Of a stretch of DNA of 64,000 bases, positions 15,827 through 24,784 are shown one piece after another. The notes beneath the pieces are model-generated. The model made no database searches. It saw nothing but the letters and a program-made list of their open reading frames with translations, and was not told the origin of the DNA. The translations under genes were made by a program, and so were the position numbers. The stretch is from Candidatus Defluviicoccus seviourii (lineage in GTDB: Bacteria > Pseudomonadota > Alphaproteobacteria > Rhodospirillales > Defluviicoccaceae), in NCBI GenBank assembly GCA_900609035.2, contig UXAT02000005.1:43761-107760 (forward strand). Direction: 5' to 3'. Positions within the stretch are counted from its first letter, which is position 1, and each line of letters begins with the position of its first letter.

Positions 15827-18800
15827 ATGCGCATCGCTCGGCTGTTCACGGATCCTGCGGGCTCGCCCTACGACGGCATCCAGTTCCGGACCGGCACGAG
15901 CGAGATCCGCAATCCCGACGGCTCGATCGTCTTCCGCCAGGATCAGATCGAGGTGCCGGTGGCGTGGACGCAGGTCGCGTGCGACGTGCTGGCGCAGAAG
16001 TATTTCCGCAAAGCCGGCATTCCCGCGTGCCTGGTGGCGGTCCCGGAGGAGGGCGTGCCGACGTGGCTGTGGCGGCGCCAGGCCGATGAGGCGGCGCTTG
16101 CTGCCTTGCCGCCAGCCGAGCGCGTAAACGGGGAGACGAGCGCGCGCCAAGTGTTCGACCGCCTCGCCGGCACCTGGACCTACTGGGGATGGAAGGGGGG
16201 CTATTTCGACGACGAGAGCGACGCTCGCGCGTTCTTCGATGAGCTCCGGTTCATGCTGGCGAGCCAGATGGCGGCCCCCAATTCGCCGCAGTGGTTCAAC
16301 ACCGGCCTTTACTGGGCCTACGGCATCGACGGTCCGGCGCAAGGGCACTTCTTCTTCGACCCGGAAACGGGCCAGGTGCGGGAATCGACGTCGGCCTACG
16401 AGCGGCCGCAGCCGCACGCCTGCTTCATCCAAGGCATCGCCGACGATCTCGTGAACGAGGGCGGTATCATGGACCTCTGGGTTCGCGAGGCGCGCCTGTT
16501 CAAGTACGGCTCTGGCTCCGGGACCAACTTCTCACGCGTGCGTGGTGAAGGCGAGCGGTTGTCCGGCGGCGGCCGTTCTTCCGGGCTGATGAGCTTTCTC
16601 AAGATCGGCGACCGCGCCGCCGGTGCGATCAAGTCGGGCGGCACGACGCGGCGCGCCGCCAAGATGGTCGTCGTCGACATCGACCATCCCGATGTCGAGG
16701 CGTTCATCGGCTGGAAGGTGCGCGAGGAGCAAAAGGTCGCGGCCCTGGTGGCGGGCTCGCGCGCGGTGCGGCGCGCGCTCGATGCTGTCGTCGCTGCCTG
16801 CCATGCCGAGGACGCAGCGGCCGACGAGAAGCGGTTCGATCCTGGACACAATCCGGCGCTGAAAGTCGCGGTGCGCGCCGCCCGCACCGCCCACGTGCCG
16901 GAATCCTACATCGTGCGCGCGATCGAGCTCGCCCGCCAAGGCGAGACGCCGTTCACCTTCCCCGTTTACGACACCGACTGGGATTCGGATGCGTACATGA
17001 CGGTGTCGGGGCAGAACGCAAACAACAGCGTCCGCGTCAGCAACGACTTCTTGCAACAGGTGGTGGACGATGGCGCTTGGCAGCTGACCGCTCGCACCGA
17101 CGGCGCCGCGACGAAGCGCCTGCCGGCGCGGAGCCTGTGGGATCAGATCGCGGCAGCGGCGTGGAGCTGCGCCGACCCCGGCGTGCAGTTCGATACCACC
17201 ATCAACGAGTGGCACACCTGCCCCGAAAGCGGTCGCATCAACGCGTCAAACCCGTGTTCGGAGTACATGTTCCTCGACGACACGGCCTGCAATCTCGCGT
17301 CGCTCAACCTCGTTGCCTTGCAAAGCGATGACGGCGGCCTGGACATCGCCTCCTTTCGCCACGCGGTTAGCCTGTGGACGATCGTTCTCGAAATCTCGGT
17401 GATGATGGCGCAATACCCGGCTCCCCGGATCGCGTTGCTTTCGCATCAGTTCCGTACCCTCGGCCTCGGCTTCGCGAATATCGGCGGCTTCCTGATGGCA
17501 AAGGGCGTCCCCTACGACTCCGAGATGGCACGCCAGCTGTGCGCTGCGATCAGCGCGCTGATGACGGCGACGGCATATGCCACCTCGGCGCGGATGGCGG
17601 CCGAGCTTGGCGCCTTTCCGCGCTTCACCGAGAATCGCGCCGCCATGCTGCGGGTGATGCGCAACCACCGCCGCGCTGCCTACGGCGCCACCGATGGCTA
17701 CGAGGGCCTCTCGGTGCCTCCGGTCGCCTTCGATGCCTGCGCGATCGCTGATACCGATCTCGCCACGGCCGTCCGTGCCGCCTGGGACGAGGCGCTGCGA
17801 CTTGGCGAGCGGCACGGCTACCGCAACGCCCAGACGACGGTGATCGCGCCGACCGGCACCATCGGCCTCGTCATGGACTGCGATACGACCGGCATCGAGC
17901 CGGACTTCGCGCTGGTGAAGTTCAAGAAGCTCGCCGGCGGCGGCTACTTCAAGATCATCAATCGGTTGGTGCCGCAAGCGTTGCGCCGGCTCGGCTATGA
18001 CGAGGACGAGATCGAGGCGATCGTTCGCTACGCCGTCGGCCACGGCACGCTGCAAGGCGCGCCGGCGATCAATGCGGCGAGCCTGCAGGCGCGCGGCTTC
18101 ACGGCCGAAGCGCTGGAACGGGTCGAGGCCGCGCTTGGCGAGGCGTTTGACATCCGGTTTGTCTTCAACCGCTGGACGCTAGGCGAAACGTTCTGCCGCG
18201 AGACCCTGGGGCTGACCGCCGAGCAGCTGGACGACGCTTCGTCGTGCCTGTTGAGCGCACTTGGCTATTCCCGGGACGAGATCGAAGCGGCGAACCTCTA
18301 TGTCTGCGGCGCAATGACTGTCGAGGGTGCGCCGGCGCTGCGGCCAGAGCACTTGGCCGTCTTTGACTGCGCGTCCCAGTGCGGCCGCCTCGGCCGCCGC
18401 CACCTCTCGGTCGAAAGCCACATCCGCATGATGGCCGCGGCGCAGCCCTTCATCTCCGGCGCCATCTCCAAGACCATCAACATGCCGGCTGCGGCATCGA
18501 TCGCGGATTGCCGGAACGCCTATATGCTGAGCTGGCAACTCGGGCTGAAGGCGACCGCGCTCTATCGCGACGGCTCCAAGCTGTCGCAGCCGCTCTCGAG
18601 CGCCCTGTTCGATGAAACGGACGCCGAGCCCGAGGCCGAGGCCAGTGCCGAAGCGCTGATCGCGCTGCCGGCAGCCGTGCGGGCCGAAACGGTGGCCGAG
18701 CGCATCGTCGAACGGGTGGTGACGCGAATGGAGCGCCAGCGCCTGCCCAACCGGCGCAAGGGGTACACCCAGAAGGCCAAGGTCGGCGGTCATAAGGTCT

Positions 18801-19531
18801 ATCTGCGCACGGGCGAGTATGAGGACGGCCGGCTCGGCGAAATCTTCCTCGACATGCACAAGGAAGGCGCTGCCTTCCGCAGCTTGATGAACAACTTCGC
18901 CATCGCGATCTCGATCGGCCTGCAGTACGGCGTGCCGCTGGAGGAGTACGTCGAGGCGTTCACCTTCACCCGCTTCGAGCCGGCCGGCATCGTCGATGGC
19001 AACGATTCGATCCGGATGGCGACGTCGATTCTCGACTATCTGTTCCGCGAACTCGCGATCTCCTACCTCGGCCGCTACGACTTGGCGCACGTCGAACCGC
19101 ATGACACCGAGCCCGATACGGTCGGCCGCGGCGCCGCCGAAGGCGGGGGTCGTGACGCAGAGGCCGATCCGATTCCGGCGGTCACTCGCCTTGCCAGCCG
19201 CGGCTACGTGCGCAGCCGCTTTCGCGTCTACACCGGCGCGAAGGCGCCGGCGGCCGCGGCGGAGAACGTGCTGGAAAACATGGCAGACGCGACCGGCCGC
19301 CTCACGCATGACGTTGTCGGCGCCTTTCAGGCCGATTTCGCTGCGATCGCGACCAGCGGGGTGCACGCAGCCGCCGCAGTGCTCGCCGGTGCGCCGGACC
19401 ATGCAGCGACCGTCGCCCGCCTGCAGGGCTACGAAGGTGACGCCTGCGGCGAGTGCGGCAACTTCACCCTTGTGCGCAACGGCACTTGCCTGAAATGTAC
19501 GACTTGCGGGTCAACAACGGGATGCTCCTGA
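15827..19531 (+). CDS. nrdJ: Class II (vitamin B12-dependent) ribonucleotide reductase
   Basis: This 1234-residue enzyme reduces ribonucleotides to deoxyribonucleotides using adenosylcobalamin, with no oxygen requirement. Landmarks include [67 protein letters not shown] (active-site N/C/E cluster) and [21 protein letters not shown]. It ends in a zinc-ribbon-like tail with CGECG and CLKCTTCG, as in NrdJ proteins that re-reduce the active site through C-terminal cysteines. The ATG at 15827 follows AAAGGA and was preferred over a TTG at 15776. The only other RNR-related gene here is nrdR. A CD-NTase-like gene follows 28 bp downstream. Confidence 0.97.
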   Translation: MRIARLFTDPAGSPYDGIQFRTGTSEIRNPDGSIVFRQDQIEVPVAWTQVACDVLAQKYFRKAGIPACLVAVPEEGVPTWLWRRQADEAALAALPPAERVNGETSARQVFDRLAGTWTYWGWKGGYFDDESDARAFFDELRFMLASQMAAPNSPQWFNTGLYWAYGIDGPAQGHFFFDPETGQVRESTSAYERPQPHACFIQGIADDLVNEGGIMDLWVREARLFKYGSGSGTNFSRVRGEGERLSGGGRSSGLMSFLKIGDRAAGAIKSGGTTRRAAKMVVVDIDHPDVEAFIGWKVREEQKVAALVAGSRAVRRALDAVVAACHAEDAAADEKRFDPGHNPALKVAVRAARTAHVPESYIVRAIELARQGETPFTFPVYDTDWDSDAYMTVSGQNANNSVRVSNDFLQQVVDDGAWQLTARTDGAATKRLPARSLWDQIAAAAWSCADPGVQFDTTINEWHTCPESGRINASNPCSEYMFLDDTACNLASLNLVALQSDDGGLDIASFRHAVSLWTIVLEISVMMAQYPAPRIALLSHQFRTLGLGFANIGGFLMAKGVPYDSEMARQLCAAISALMTATAYATSARMAAELGAFPRFTENRAAMLRVMRNHRRAAYGATDGYEGLSVPPVAFDACAIADTDLATAVRAAWDEALRLGERHGYRNAQTTVIAPTGTIGLVMDCDTTGIEPDFALVKFKKLAGGGYFKIINRLVPQALRRLGYDEDEIEAIVRYAVGHGTLQGAPAINAASLQARGFTAEALERVEAALGEAFDIRFVFNRWTLGETFCRETLGLTAEQLDDASSCLLSALGYSRDEIEAANLYVCGAMTVEGAPALRPEHLAVFDCASQCGRLGRRHLSVESHIRMMAAAQPFISGAISKTINMPAAASIADCRNAYMLSWQLGLKATALYRDGSKLSQPLSSALFDETDAEPEAEASAEALIALPAAVRAETVAERIVERVVTRMERQRLPNRRKGYTQKAKVGGHKVYLRTGEYEDGRLGEIFLDMHKEGAAFRSLMNNFAIAISIGLQYGVPLEEYVEAFTFTRFEPAGIVDGNDSIRMATSILDYLFRELAISYLGRYDLAHVEPHDTEPDTVGRGAAEGGGRDAEADPIPAVTRLASRGYVRSRFRVYTGAKAPAAAAENVLENMADATGRLTHDVVGAFQADFAAIATSGVHAAAAVLAGAPDHAATVARLQGYEGDACGECGNFTLVRNGTCLKCTTCGSTTGCS

Positions 19532-19559
19532 GCTCCCGGAGAAACGAACAAAAGTTGCG

Positions 19560-20534
19560 ATGAGCGTAGACTGGCGGCACGTTCCGGCGCGCTTCGAGGC
19601 TTTCCTGGCTTGGCTGCAGCCCACGCCCGAGGAGCGGCGGCGGGCCCTTGGCGGGGTGAAAGCGATTGCCGACGTCGTGCGTTGCTGCTTGCAGGCGCAT
19701 GGCGACCGGATGAAGGAGTCCATGGCCGATCCGCTGGTCGTCGGCGGTTTCGGCAAGGGGACCGCCATCCGCGATGGCGACGCGGTCGACGCTTTGCTGA
19801 TTCTACCGCCTCACAGCCGCGAATCGGGGCGCGATTCGGGGCGCGATTCGGGGCGTGACACGGCAGCTGGCGGCCGCGCCACCAACATCCCGGCCGGCCT
19901 CGCTCTGGCGCGCGCGCTTGCGTCGCAATTCGCCGCTGGCGCCGAATGTGCCAACAGCCGGATGCAAACGAAACTGGTGCCGGCGTTCGCCTGCCGCGCG
20001 GGCGGCTATTTGGTTGCCGACCGGAATCGCACCCTGGGCGGTGGGCCGTGGCGCCTCATGCAGCCGCGCCTTGAGGTGCGTCACCTCGAGCACGCGGATG
20101 CGATCAGTGGCGGCAAGGCGCGGCATCTGATCCAGATGGCGAAGGCTTGGCGGCGGACGTCGGGCGCGCCGATCGCGCCGTTTGCCATCGAGCTCCTCGT
20201 CTGCGAGTTTTTGAGTGCGTGGCTATACCGCCGCCGCGGCTTTCTCTTCTACGACTGGTTGGTGCGTGACTTCTTCTTCTGGCTCACGGCACAGACCGGC
20301 GTCGAGCTGCCGATCCCGGGCGGCGGCGAAACCCTCAACACCGGCACCGGCTGGCGGCGGCATGCGGAGCGGGCCTATCGCCTGGCAGCGCTTGCCGCCG
20401 ATCTGGAGCGCGACAACCGGAGCAGCGAGTCGCTGCTATGCTGGTCGCTTGTGTTCGGCGGTGAGTTCCTTCTGGCCCGGCAGCAGCAGATGCAAGGCCT
20501 GCCGGCGGTCGTGTGCAGCGGCGGAGCGCGCTGA
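19560..20534 (+). CDS. CD-NTase-like (SMODS-family) nucleotidyltransferase with altered active site
   Basis: This 324-residue protein has the layout of standalone CD-NTase-fold proteins. The polymerase-beta-like segment is VVGGFGKGTAIRDGDAVDALLILP (here split: GGFGKGTAIR, then DAVDALLILP, about residues 62-84). It is followed by VPAFACRAGGYLVADR, the helical RHLIQMAKAWRR and a terminal SLLCWSLVFGGEF. Relatives usually read GS-x-GK...R-x-x-x-DVDVLF. Here Ser of the GS motif is Gly and the first Asp of D-x-D appears as Ala, though Asp residues sit nearby. It may be inactive or use a shifted metal site. No CBASS effector lies beside it. A 12-bp tandem repeat encodes SGRD repeats near residues 88-97. 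Confidence 0.6.
   Translation: MSVDWRHVPARFEAFLAWLQPTPEERRRALGGVKAIADVVRCCLQAHGDRMKESMADPLVVGGFGKGTAIRDGDAVDALLILPPHSRESGRDSGRDSGRDTAAGGRATNIPAGLALARALASQFAAGAECANSRMQTKLVPAFACRAGGYLVADRNRTLGGGPWRLMQPRLEVRHLEHADAISGGKARHLIQMAKAWRRTSGAPIAPFAIELLVCEFLSAWLYRRRGFLFYDWLVRDFFFWLTAQTGVELPIPGGGETLNTGTGWRRHAERAYRLAALAADLERDNRSSESLLCWSLVFGGEFLLARQQQMQGLPAVVCSGGAR
19818..19853. repeat. Three tandem 12-bp repeats inside the CD-NTase-like gene
   Basis: The unit CGCGATTCGGGG occurs three times in a row (the first copy has one mismatch) and a partial fourth follows. Because 12 is a multiple of 3 the frame is kept, adding the residues SGRD per copy in a loop after the catalytic strand. The repeat looks recent and is probably length-variable among strains. 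Confidence 0.8.
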
Positions 20535-21473
20535 TCAGCCGGTCATCAGGCGCACGGAAACGTTGACGATGATTGACGTCAGCCGCCGCGGCTCAAAATC
20601 TCCGGCGTCTCGGCTCATCGCGTTGGCAGCGCCGCATGCGGTCGCGAGCCGTAGCGCTTCCGCCGGCGAAACTCTTTCGGCCAGGCCGGCCATCAGGCCG
20701 GCGAGGAAACAATCGCCGCTGGCGACGGCGCTGACGACCCGCACCCCCGGCGGCCGTGCATGCCAATCGCCCTGGCCGGTCGCAACCACCGCGCCATCGG
20801 CTGCAAGTGTGATCGCGACCCGCTCCGGACCGCGGCGGCGGATCTCGCGCGCTGCCCGAATCGCATCATGGACCGACTGCACCCGCCAGCCCAACAGCGT
20901 CGCCGCTTCGTCGGCGTTGATCTTGATCCCGTAGGGCGCAGCGGCGACCGCGTCGATGAGCGCGGCGCCACTGGTATCGACCCAGACCGGCCGCCTGCCG
21001 TTCATCGATGCAGCACGAATCAGCGCCTTCAGCCCGTTTTCCGGGTAGCCGGGCGGCAGGCTGCCGGAGATGCAGGCACCGCCGGCGCTACGGGCCAGGC
21101 GGCCGACATCTTGGACCAACCGGCTCCAGTCGTCCGCTGCGGCCGGCGGTCCTGGCTCGTTGAGCACCGTCGTCGCACCGCGCTCGCCGACAACGATGAC
21201 GCACGTGCGCGTTTCACCGCTCGCCCAGGTCCACGCCGCCTCCAAGCCTTCCGCGTTCGCGACCTCGGCAGCCAGCTTGCCGGTATGACCGGCGAGGAGA
21301 CCGGAGCAAACAGGCTGCTGACCCAGCCGCTTGAGTGCCCGGGCGACGTTGACCCCCTTGCCGCCGCAGGCGATGCTGCCGGACTGGGCGCGCCAAACGC
21401 CGCCGGCGAGGAAACCGGGCACGACCATCGTACGATCGATCGACGTGTTGGGCGTGATGCACAGAAAGCGCAT
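20535..21473 (-). CDS. PfkB-family sugar kinase, 1-phosphofructokinase-like
   Basis: This is a 312-residue kinase of the PfkB (ribokinase) family. The N-terminal signature ACGGKGVNVARALKRLG (about 35-51) and the catalytic anion hole ASGDCFLAG (about 258-266, with Asp as base) are intact. ITPNTSIDRT at the N terminus is typical of the LacC/FruK branch, which phosphorylates fructose-1-phosphate, tagatose-6-phosphate or fructose-6-phosphate. The exact sugar cannot be told, as no PTS genes are nearby. The ATG at 21473 was chosen because the FruK domain begins there; a GTG at 21545 would add an unrelated 24 residues. It diverges from the AroE-like gene. Confidence 0.85.
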   Translation of the reverse strand: MRFLCITPNTSIDRTMVVPGFLAGGVWRAQSGSIACGGKGVNVARALKRLGQQPVCSGLLAGHTGKLAAEVANAEGLEAAWTWASGETRTCVIVVGERGATTVLNEPGPPAAADDWSRLVQDVGRLARSAGGACISGSLPPGYPENGLKALIRAASMNGRRPVWVDTSGAALIDAVAAAPYGIKINADEAATLLGWRVQSVHDAIRAAREIRRRGPERVAITLAADGAVVATGQGDWHARPPGVRVVSAVASGDCFLAGLMAGLAERVSPAEALRLATACGAANAMSRDAGDFEPRRLTSIIVNVSVRLMTG

Positions 21474-21600
21474 GGCCAGCCTTGAAGCATCGGCGGGAAA
21501 AAAGCACGGCACCGCCCCGGTCGAACGGTGCAACAACATTGCCACGCCGTTCGCCGTGCGGCATTGAGGGTCCTTCTAACAGTAATCGGACCGAAGGGCG

Positions 21601-22428
21601 ATGCCGACGAGCTTCCCCGTCCTCTGTGGCTCGATCGCCGGCCGCCCCGGCCGCTTCGGCGTCGCCATGCATACGGCCCTGTTCCGGGCGTTGGGCCTCG
21701 CCTACACATACGTCGCCTTCGGAACAGAGGACACCGCGGGCGCGCTCGCGGCGATGCGCGCGCTCGGCATCCGCGGCCTCGGCGTCACCACGCCGCACAA
21801 GGTGCGGATCATGAGCCTCCTGGACGCGATCGAGCCAACCGCGCGCGCGATCGGTGCCGTCAATACGGTCATCAACGATGACGGCCGGCTGACCGGCCAC
21901 AACGTCGACTGGATCGGCGCCCGTGACGCACTTGGCGAAGGCCTCCGCATCGAGGGCTGCCGTGCCGCCGTCGTCGGGGCCGGCGGCGGTGCGCGCGCCA
22001 TCGTCTTCGCGCTCATCCGCGCCGGTGCGGCGGTGGCGCTCTACAATCGCAGCGCCGACAACGGCCAAGCGTTGGCGGAAAGCCTGGGCGCCCGCTACGC
22101 CGGCCCGCCGGCTGCGCTCGATGATGCACCCGCCTACGATCTCCTCGTGCACGCGACGCCGGTCGGCTTCCAGGATCCGGGCACGATGCTGATCCCGCCT
22201 TCGGCCTTGCGCCCCGGCACGGTCGTCTTCGACGCCGTTGCCCAGCCGCCGCAAACCCGGCTGCTGCGCGCGGCAGAAGCGGCCGGTTGCCGGACGATCG
22301 CAGGCGTGCGCATGCAGCTGCATCAGGCGGGCTGCCAGTTTGAGCTTTATACCGGCCGCAAGCCTGACCTGGTGATCATGGAGCAAGCGCTCGCCAAGGC
22401 GATCGCGGCACAGGCAGGCGCAGCTTAA
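21601..22428 (+). CDS. Shikimate dehydrogenase-like (AroE family) oxidoreductase
   Basis: This is a 275-residue two-domain enzyme. The catalytic Lys (TTPHKVRIM, about residue 64) and Asp (GHNVDWIGA, about 102) of AroE are present, as is the nucleotide-binding VVGAGGGARAIVFAL (about 121-135) and NRSA. The shikimate-carboxylate motif, normally with two serines (HSxSP), is replaced by GRPGRFGVAMH, so the substrate probably differs from shikimate. The closing QLHQAGCQFELYTG matches AroE-like proteins. It leads a plus-strand set with RidA and a COG3146 acyltransferase, separated by about 60 bp each. Whether a canonical aroE exists elsewhere is unknown. Confidence 0.8.
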   Translation: MPTSFPVLCGSIAGRPGRFGVAMHTALFRALGLAYTYVAFGTEDTAGALAAMRALGIRGLGVTTPHKVRIMSLLDAIEPTARAIGAVNTVINDDGRLTGHNVDWIGARDALGEGLRIEGCRAAVVGAGGGARAIVFALIRAGAAVALYNRSADNGQALAESLGARYAGPPAALDDAPAYDLLVHATPVGFQDPGTMLIPPSALRPGTVVFDAVAQPPQTRLLRAAEAAGCRTIAGVRMQLHQAGCQFELYTGRKPDLVIMEQALAKAIAAQAGAA

Positions 22429-22490
22429 GTCCCTACGTGTCGGTATTTATTCGCAACACTGGAACGCTCACGGAGAGAGGATACGCCGCC

Positions 22491-22958
22491 ATGGCCGGAC
22501 GGATCGATCAACGCTTGAAGGACCTGGGTATCGAGCTGCCAAAGGCAGCGGCCCCTGCCGGCAGTTATGTGCCGTTCGTCATAGCCGGTTCGCTCGTCGT
22601 GGTTTCGGGCCAGTTGCCGCTGTGGAACGGCGAGATGCGCTACCGCGGCCCGATCGGCGCCAGCCTCACGGTCGAGGACGGCTACGCTGCCGCCAAGCTG
22701 TGCGCGCTCAACCTGATTGCGCAAGTCCGCGAAGCGTGCGCAGGCGATCTCGATCGCGTCGCCCGCGTCGTCCGTTTGGGCGGGTTCGTTGCCTCAGCCG
22801 CCGGTTTCACGCAGCAGCCGGCCGTCCTCAACGGCGCCTCGGAGCTGATGGTCGAGGTGTTCGGCGAGGCAGGCCGGCATGCCCGCGCCGCTGTCGGCGC
22901 CCCGATTCTGCCCTTGGACGCTGCCGTCGAAGTCGAGGGCTTGTTCGCGCTCGCCTGA
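22491..22958 (+). CDS. RidA/YjgF-family protein
   Basis: This is a 155-residue protein of the Rid superfamily. Members hydrolyse reactive enamine/imine intermediates produced by PLP enzymes or act in related catabolic steps. Visible landmarks are LGIELPKAAAPAGSYVPFV, the SGQLPLWNGEM strand, YAAAKLCALNLIAQVREA and the closing ARAAVGAPILPLDAAVEVEGL. The canonical active-site Arg of RidA is not obvious at its usual place, so this may be one of the Rid subfamilies with other or unknown activity. The ATG at 22491 follows GGAGAGAGG. It lies 62 bp after the AroE-like gene. Confidence 0.82.
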   Translation: MAGRIDQRLKDLGIELPKAAAPAGSYVPFVIAGSLVVVSGQLPLWNGEMRYRGPIGASLTVEDGYAAAKLCALNLIAQVREACAGDLDRVARVVRLGGFVASAAGFTQQPAVLNGASELMVEVFGEAGRHARAAVGAPILPLDAAVEVEGLFALA

Positions 22959-23021
22959 TCCCGCCGCTGGCAGCCGCCGCTGCGCGTTCTAACATGAGAG
23001 GCGGGACGCAACCGCAAGCGG

Positions 23022-24200
23022 ATGATGCGAGCCATGCCAGACGGCGCCGAACCGTTCACGCTAACCGTCGCAAGCGGGATCGATCAGATCGCGGCCACGG
23101 AGTGGGATGCCTGTGCCGGCAATGCCAATCCGTTCGTCGCGCATGCGTTCTTCTCGGCTTTGGAGAGCTCTGCGTCTGCTGTCGCGGCGACCGGCTGGCA
23201 GGCGCAGCATCTGGCACTCAACGGCGCCGACGGGCGGCTCGCCGCCTGCGCGCCGGTCTACCTCAAGAGCCATTCGTACGGGGAGTACGTCTTCGACTGG
23301 AGCTGGGCGGACGCGTATGAGCGCGCCGGCGGCCGCTATTATCCCAAGCTGCAGGTCGCGGTTCCGTTCTCGCCCGTGACCGGCCCGCGGCTGTTGGCTC
23401 CGCCCGACGCTCCTGCAGGAGCCACAGAGGCGCTCGCCACGGGCCTCGTTCAGCTCGCTGAAGCGACCGGCGTTTCGTCGCTGCACGTCACATTCGCGAG
23501 CGAGGCCGAGTGCCGGCTCCTTTCCCGCCACGGCTTCCTGCTCCGCACGGGGATCCAGTACCACTGGCACAACCGCGGCTACACAAACTTCGAGGACTTC
23601 TTAAGCGATCTGTCGTCGCGCAAGCGCAAGGCCATCCGCAAGGAGCGCGCTGCTGCCGCCGGCCACGATGTCGTTATCCGTGATCTCGCCGGCAGCGCGA
23701 TCGAGGAGCGGCACTGGGATGCCTTCTACGGCTTCTATCGCGACACGGTGGCGCGGAAGAGCGCGCACGCATACTTGAGCCGCGCCTTCTTCTCCGCGCT
23801 CGGCCGCGGACTCGGGCGTCGCGTGCTCTTGGTCATGGCAGAAACACCTGAGGGCCTGCCGGTCGCGGGTGCCCTGCACCTGGTCGGCGACGACACCCTC
23901 TACGGCCGCTACTGGGGAGCCATCGGCGCTTACGACCGGCTTCATTTCGAGATGTGTTACTATCGCGCAATCGACTTCGCGATCCAAAACGGGCTCGCGC
24001 GGATCGAGGCCGGCGCCCAGGGCGAGCACAAGATCCAGCGCGGCTATCTGCCTCAGCCGACGTGGAGTGCGCATTGGATCGCCGATCACCGCCTGCGCAC
24101 CGCGGTCGATCGCTTCTTAGCGCGGGAACGCTCAGCGGTGGACGAAGCGATTGAGCGCCTTGCGACGCTATCGCCGTTCCGCAACGAGCCGCAGGCCTAG
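23022..24200 (+). CDS. COG3146 GNAT-type acyltransferase
   Basis: This 392-residue protein belongs to a family of predicted N-acyltransferases with two GNAT-like halves related to FemAB proteins (once labelled peptidoglycan biosynthesis/recognition). Typical segments are NANPFVAHAFFSALE, CAPVYLKSHSYGEYVFDWSWADAYE (shown in part), YYPKLQVAVPFSPVTGPRLL, YHWHNRGYTNFEDFLSDLSSRKRKAIRKER (shown in part) and EAGAQGEHKIQRGY. In-frame ATGs at 23022, 23025 and 23034 are all possible. It is soluble, and its substrate is not established. It follows ridA by 63 bp and probably belongs to the same transcript. Confidence 0.82.
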   Translation: MMRAMPDGAEPFTLTVASGIDQIAATEWDACAGNANPFVAHAFFSALESSASAVAATGWQAQHLALNGADGRLAACAPVYLKSHSYGEYVFDWSWADAYERAGGRYYPKLQVAVPFSPVTGPRLLAPPDAPAGATEALATGLVQLAEATGVSSLHVTFASEAECRLLSRHGFLLRTGIQYHWHNRGYTNFEDFLSDLSSRKRKAIRKERAAAAGHDVVIRDLAGSAIEERHWDAFYGFYRDTVARKSAHAYLSRAFFSALGRGLGRRVLLVMAETPEGLPVAGALHLVGDDTLYGRYWGAIGAYDRLHFEMCYYRAIDFAIQNGLARIEAGAQGEHKIQRGYLPQPTWSAHWIADHRLRTAVDRFLARERSAVDEAIERLATLSPFRNEPQA

Positions 24201-24333
24201 CGCCTTTCCCACGCCGCTAGCACGTCGGCCAGTTATTGCAAATGAGGGTGCCTCGGGGCATCCTTTTCGCACCGCGCGGGGGCAAGTCCTCAGCGTAAGG
24301 TTGCCAGCAGGCTACAGGGAGAGCTTGTGCACC

Positions 24334-24546
24334 ATGAAATACCGCGTGTTAATCGAGCAGGACGAAGACGGCGTGTTTGTTGCCCAAGTGCCGGCGTTGC
24401 CTGGCTGCATCTCGCAAGGGGTGACGCGTGAAGCGGCCCTGGCCAATGTTTGTGAGGCGATCGCGGGCTATGTCGAAAGCCTGCGCGCGCACGGCGAGCC
24501 GATCCCACCCGCGATCTCGGAGGAGGTCGTCGAGGTCGCCGTGTGA
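24334..24546 (+). CDS. hicB: HicB-family antitoxin
   Basis: This is a 70-residue single-domain HicB protein: MKYRVLIEQDEDGVFVAQVPALPGCISQG, then a helix TREAALANVCEAIAGYVESL (about 34-53), then IPPAISEEVVEVAV. This is the partial RNase-H-like fold that binds and blocks HicA. A DNA-binding domain is absent, as in many short HicBs. The ATG at 24334 follows AGGGAGAG. Its last 4 bp overlap the GTG start of hicA, so antitoxin comes first and the two are translationally coupled. Confidence 0.87.
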   Translation: MKYRVLIEQDEDGVFVAQVPALPGCISQGVTREAALANVCEAIAGYVESLRAHGEPIPPAISEEVVEVAV

Positions 24547-24767
24547 GCGCGCTTCCAGTCTTATCCGGTCGCCAACTTGTTAAGGCGCTCGGTCGGCTTG
24601 GCTATGCCGTTGACCGGCAACGTGGCAGCCACATCATTCTGCGGCAAGGCAGGGCACCATTTCGCCGACTTGTCGTGCCCGATCACGCCGAGATCGCAAA
24701 AGGCACGCTGCGGGCCGTTTTGAGAGAGGCCGGCATTACGGTGGATGAACTGCGCCGTATTCTTTAG
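24543..24767 (+). CDS. hicA: HicA-family mRNA interferase toxin
   Basis: This is a 74-residue HicA with the dsRBD-like fold: GRQLVKALGRLGYAVDRQRGSHIILRQ (shown in parts), where the His in GSHIIL is the catalytic residue, then LVVPDHAEIAKGTLRAVLREAGI. HicA cleaves mRNA and tmRNA when HicB is degraded. The GTG start overlaps hicB by 4 bp. All key residues appear intact, so this looks like a functional pair. The pair lies between the COG3146 gene and the convergent CaiB gene. Confidence 0.9.
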   Translation: MSALPVLSGRQLVKALGRLGYAVDRQRGSHIILRQGRAPFRRLVVPDHAEIAKGTLRAVLREAGITVDELRRIL

Positions 24768-24784
24768 CGAACGCTCGAGCTCGC

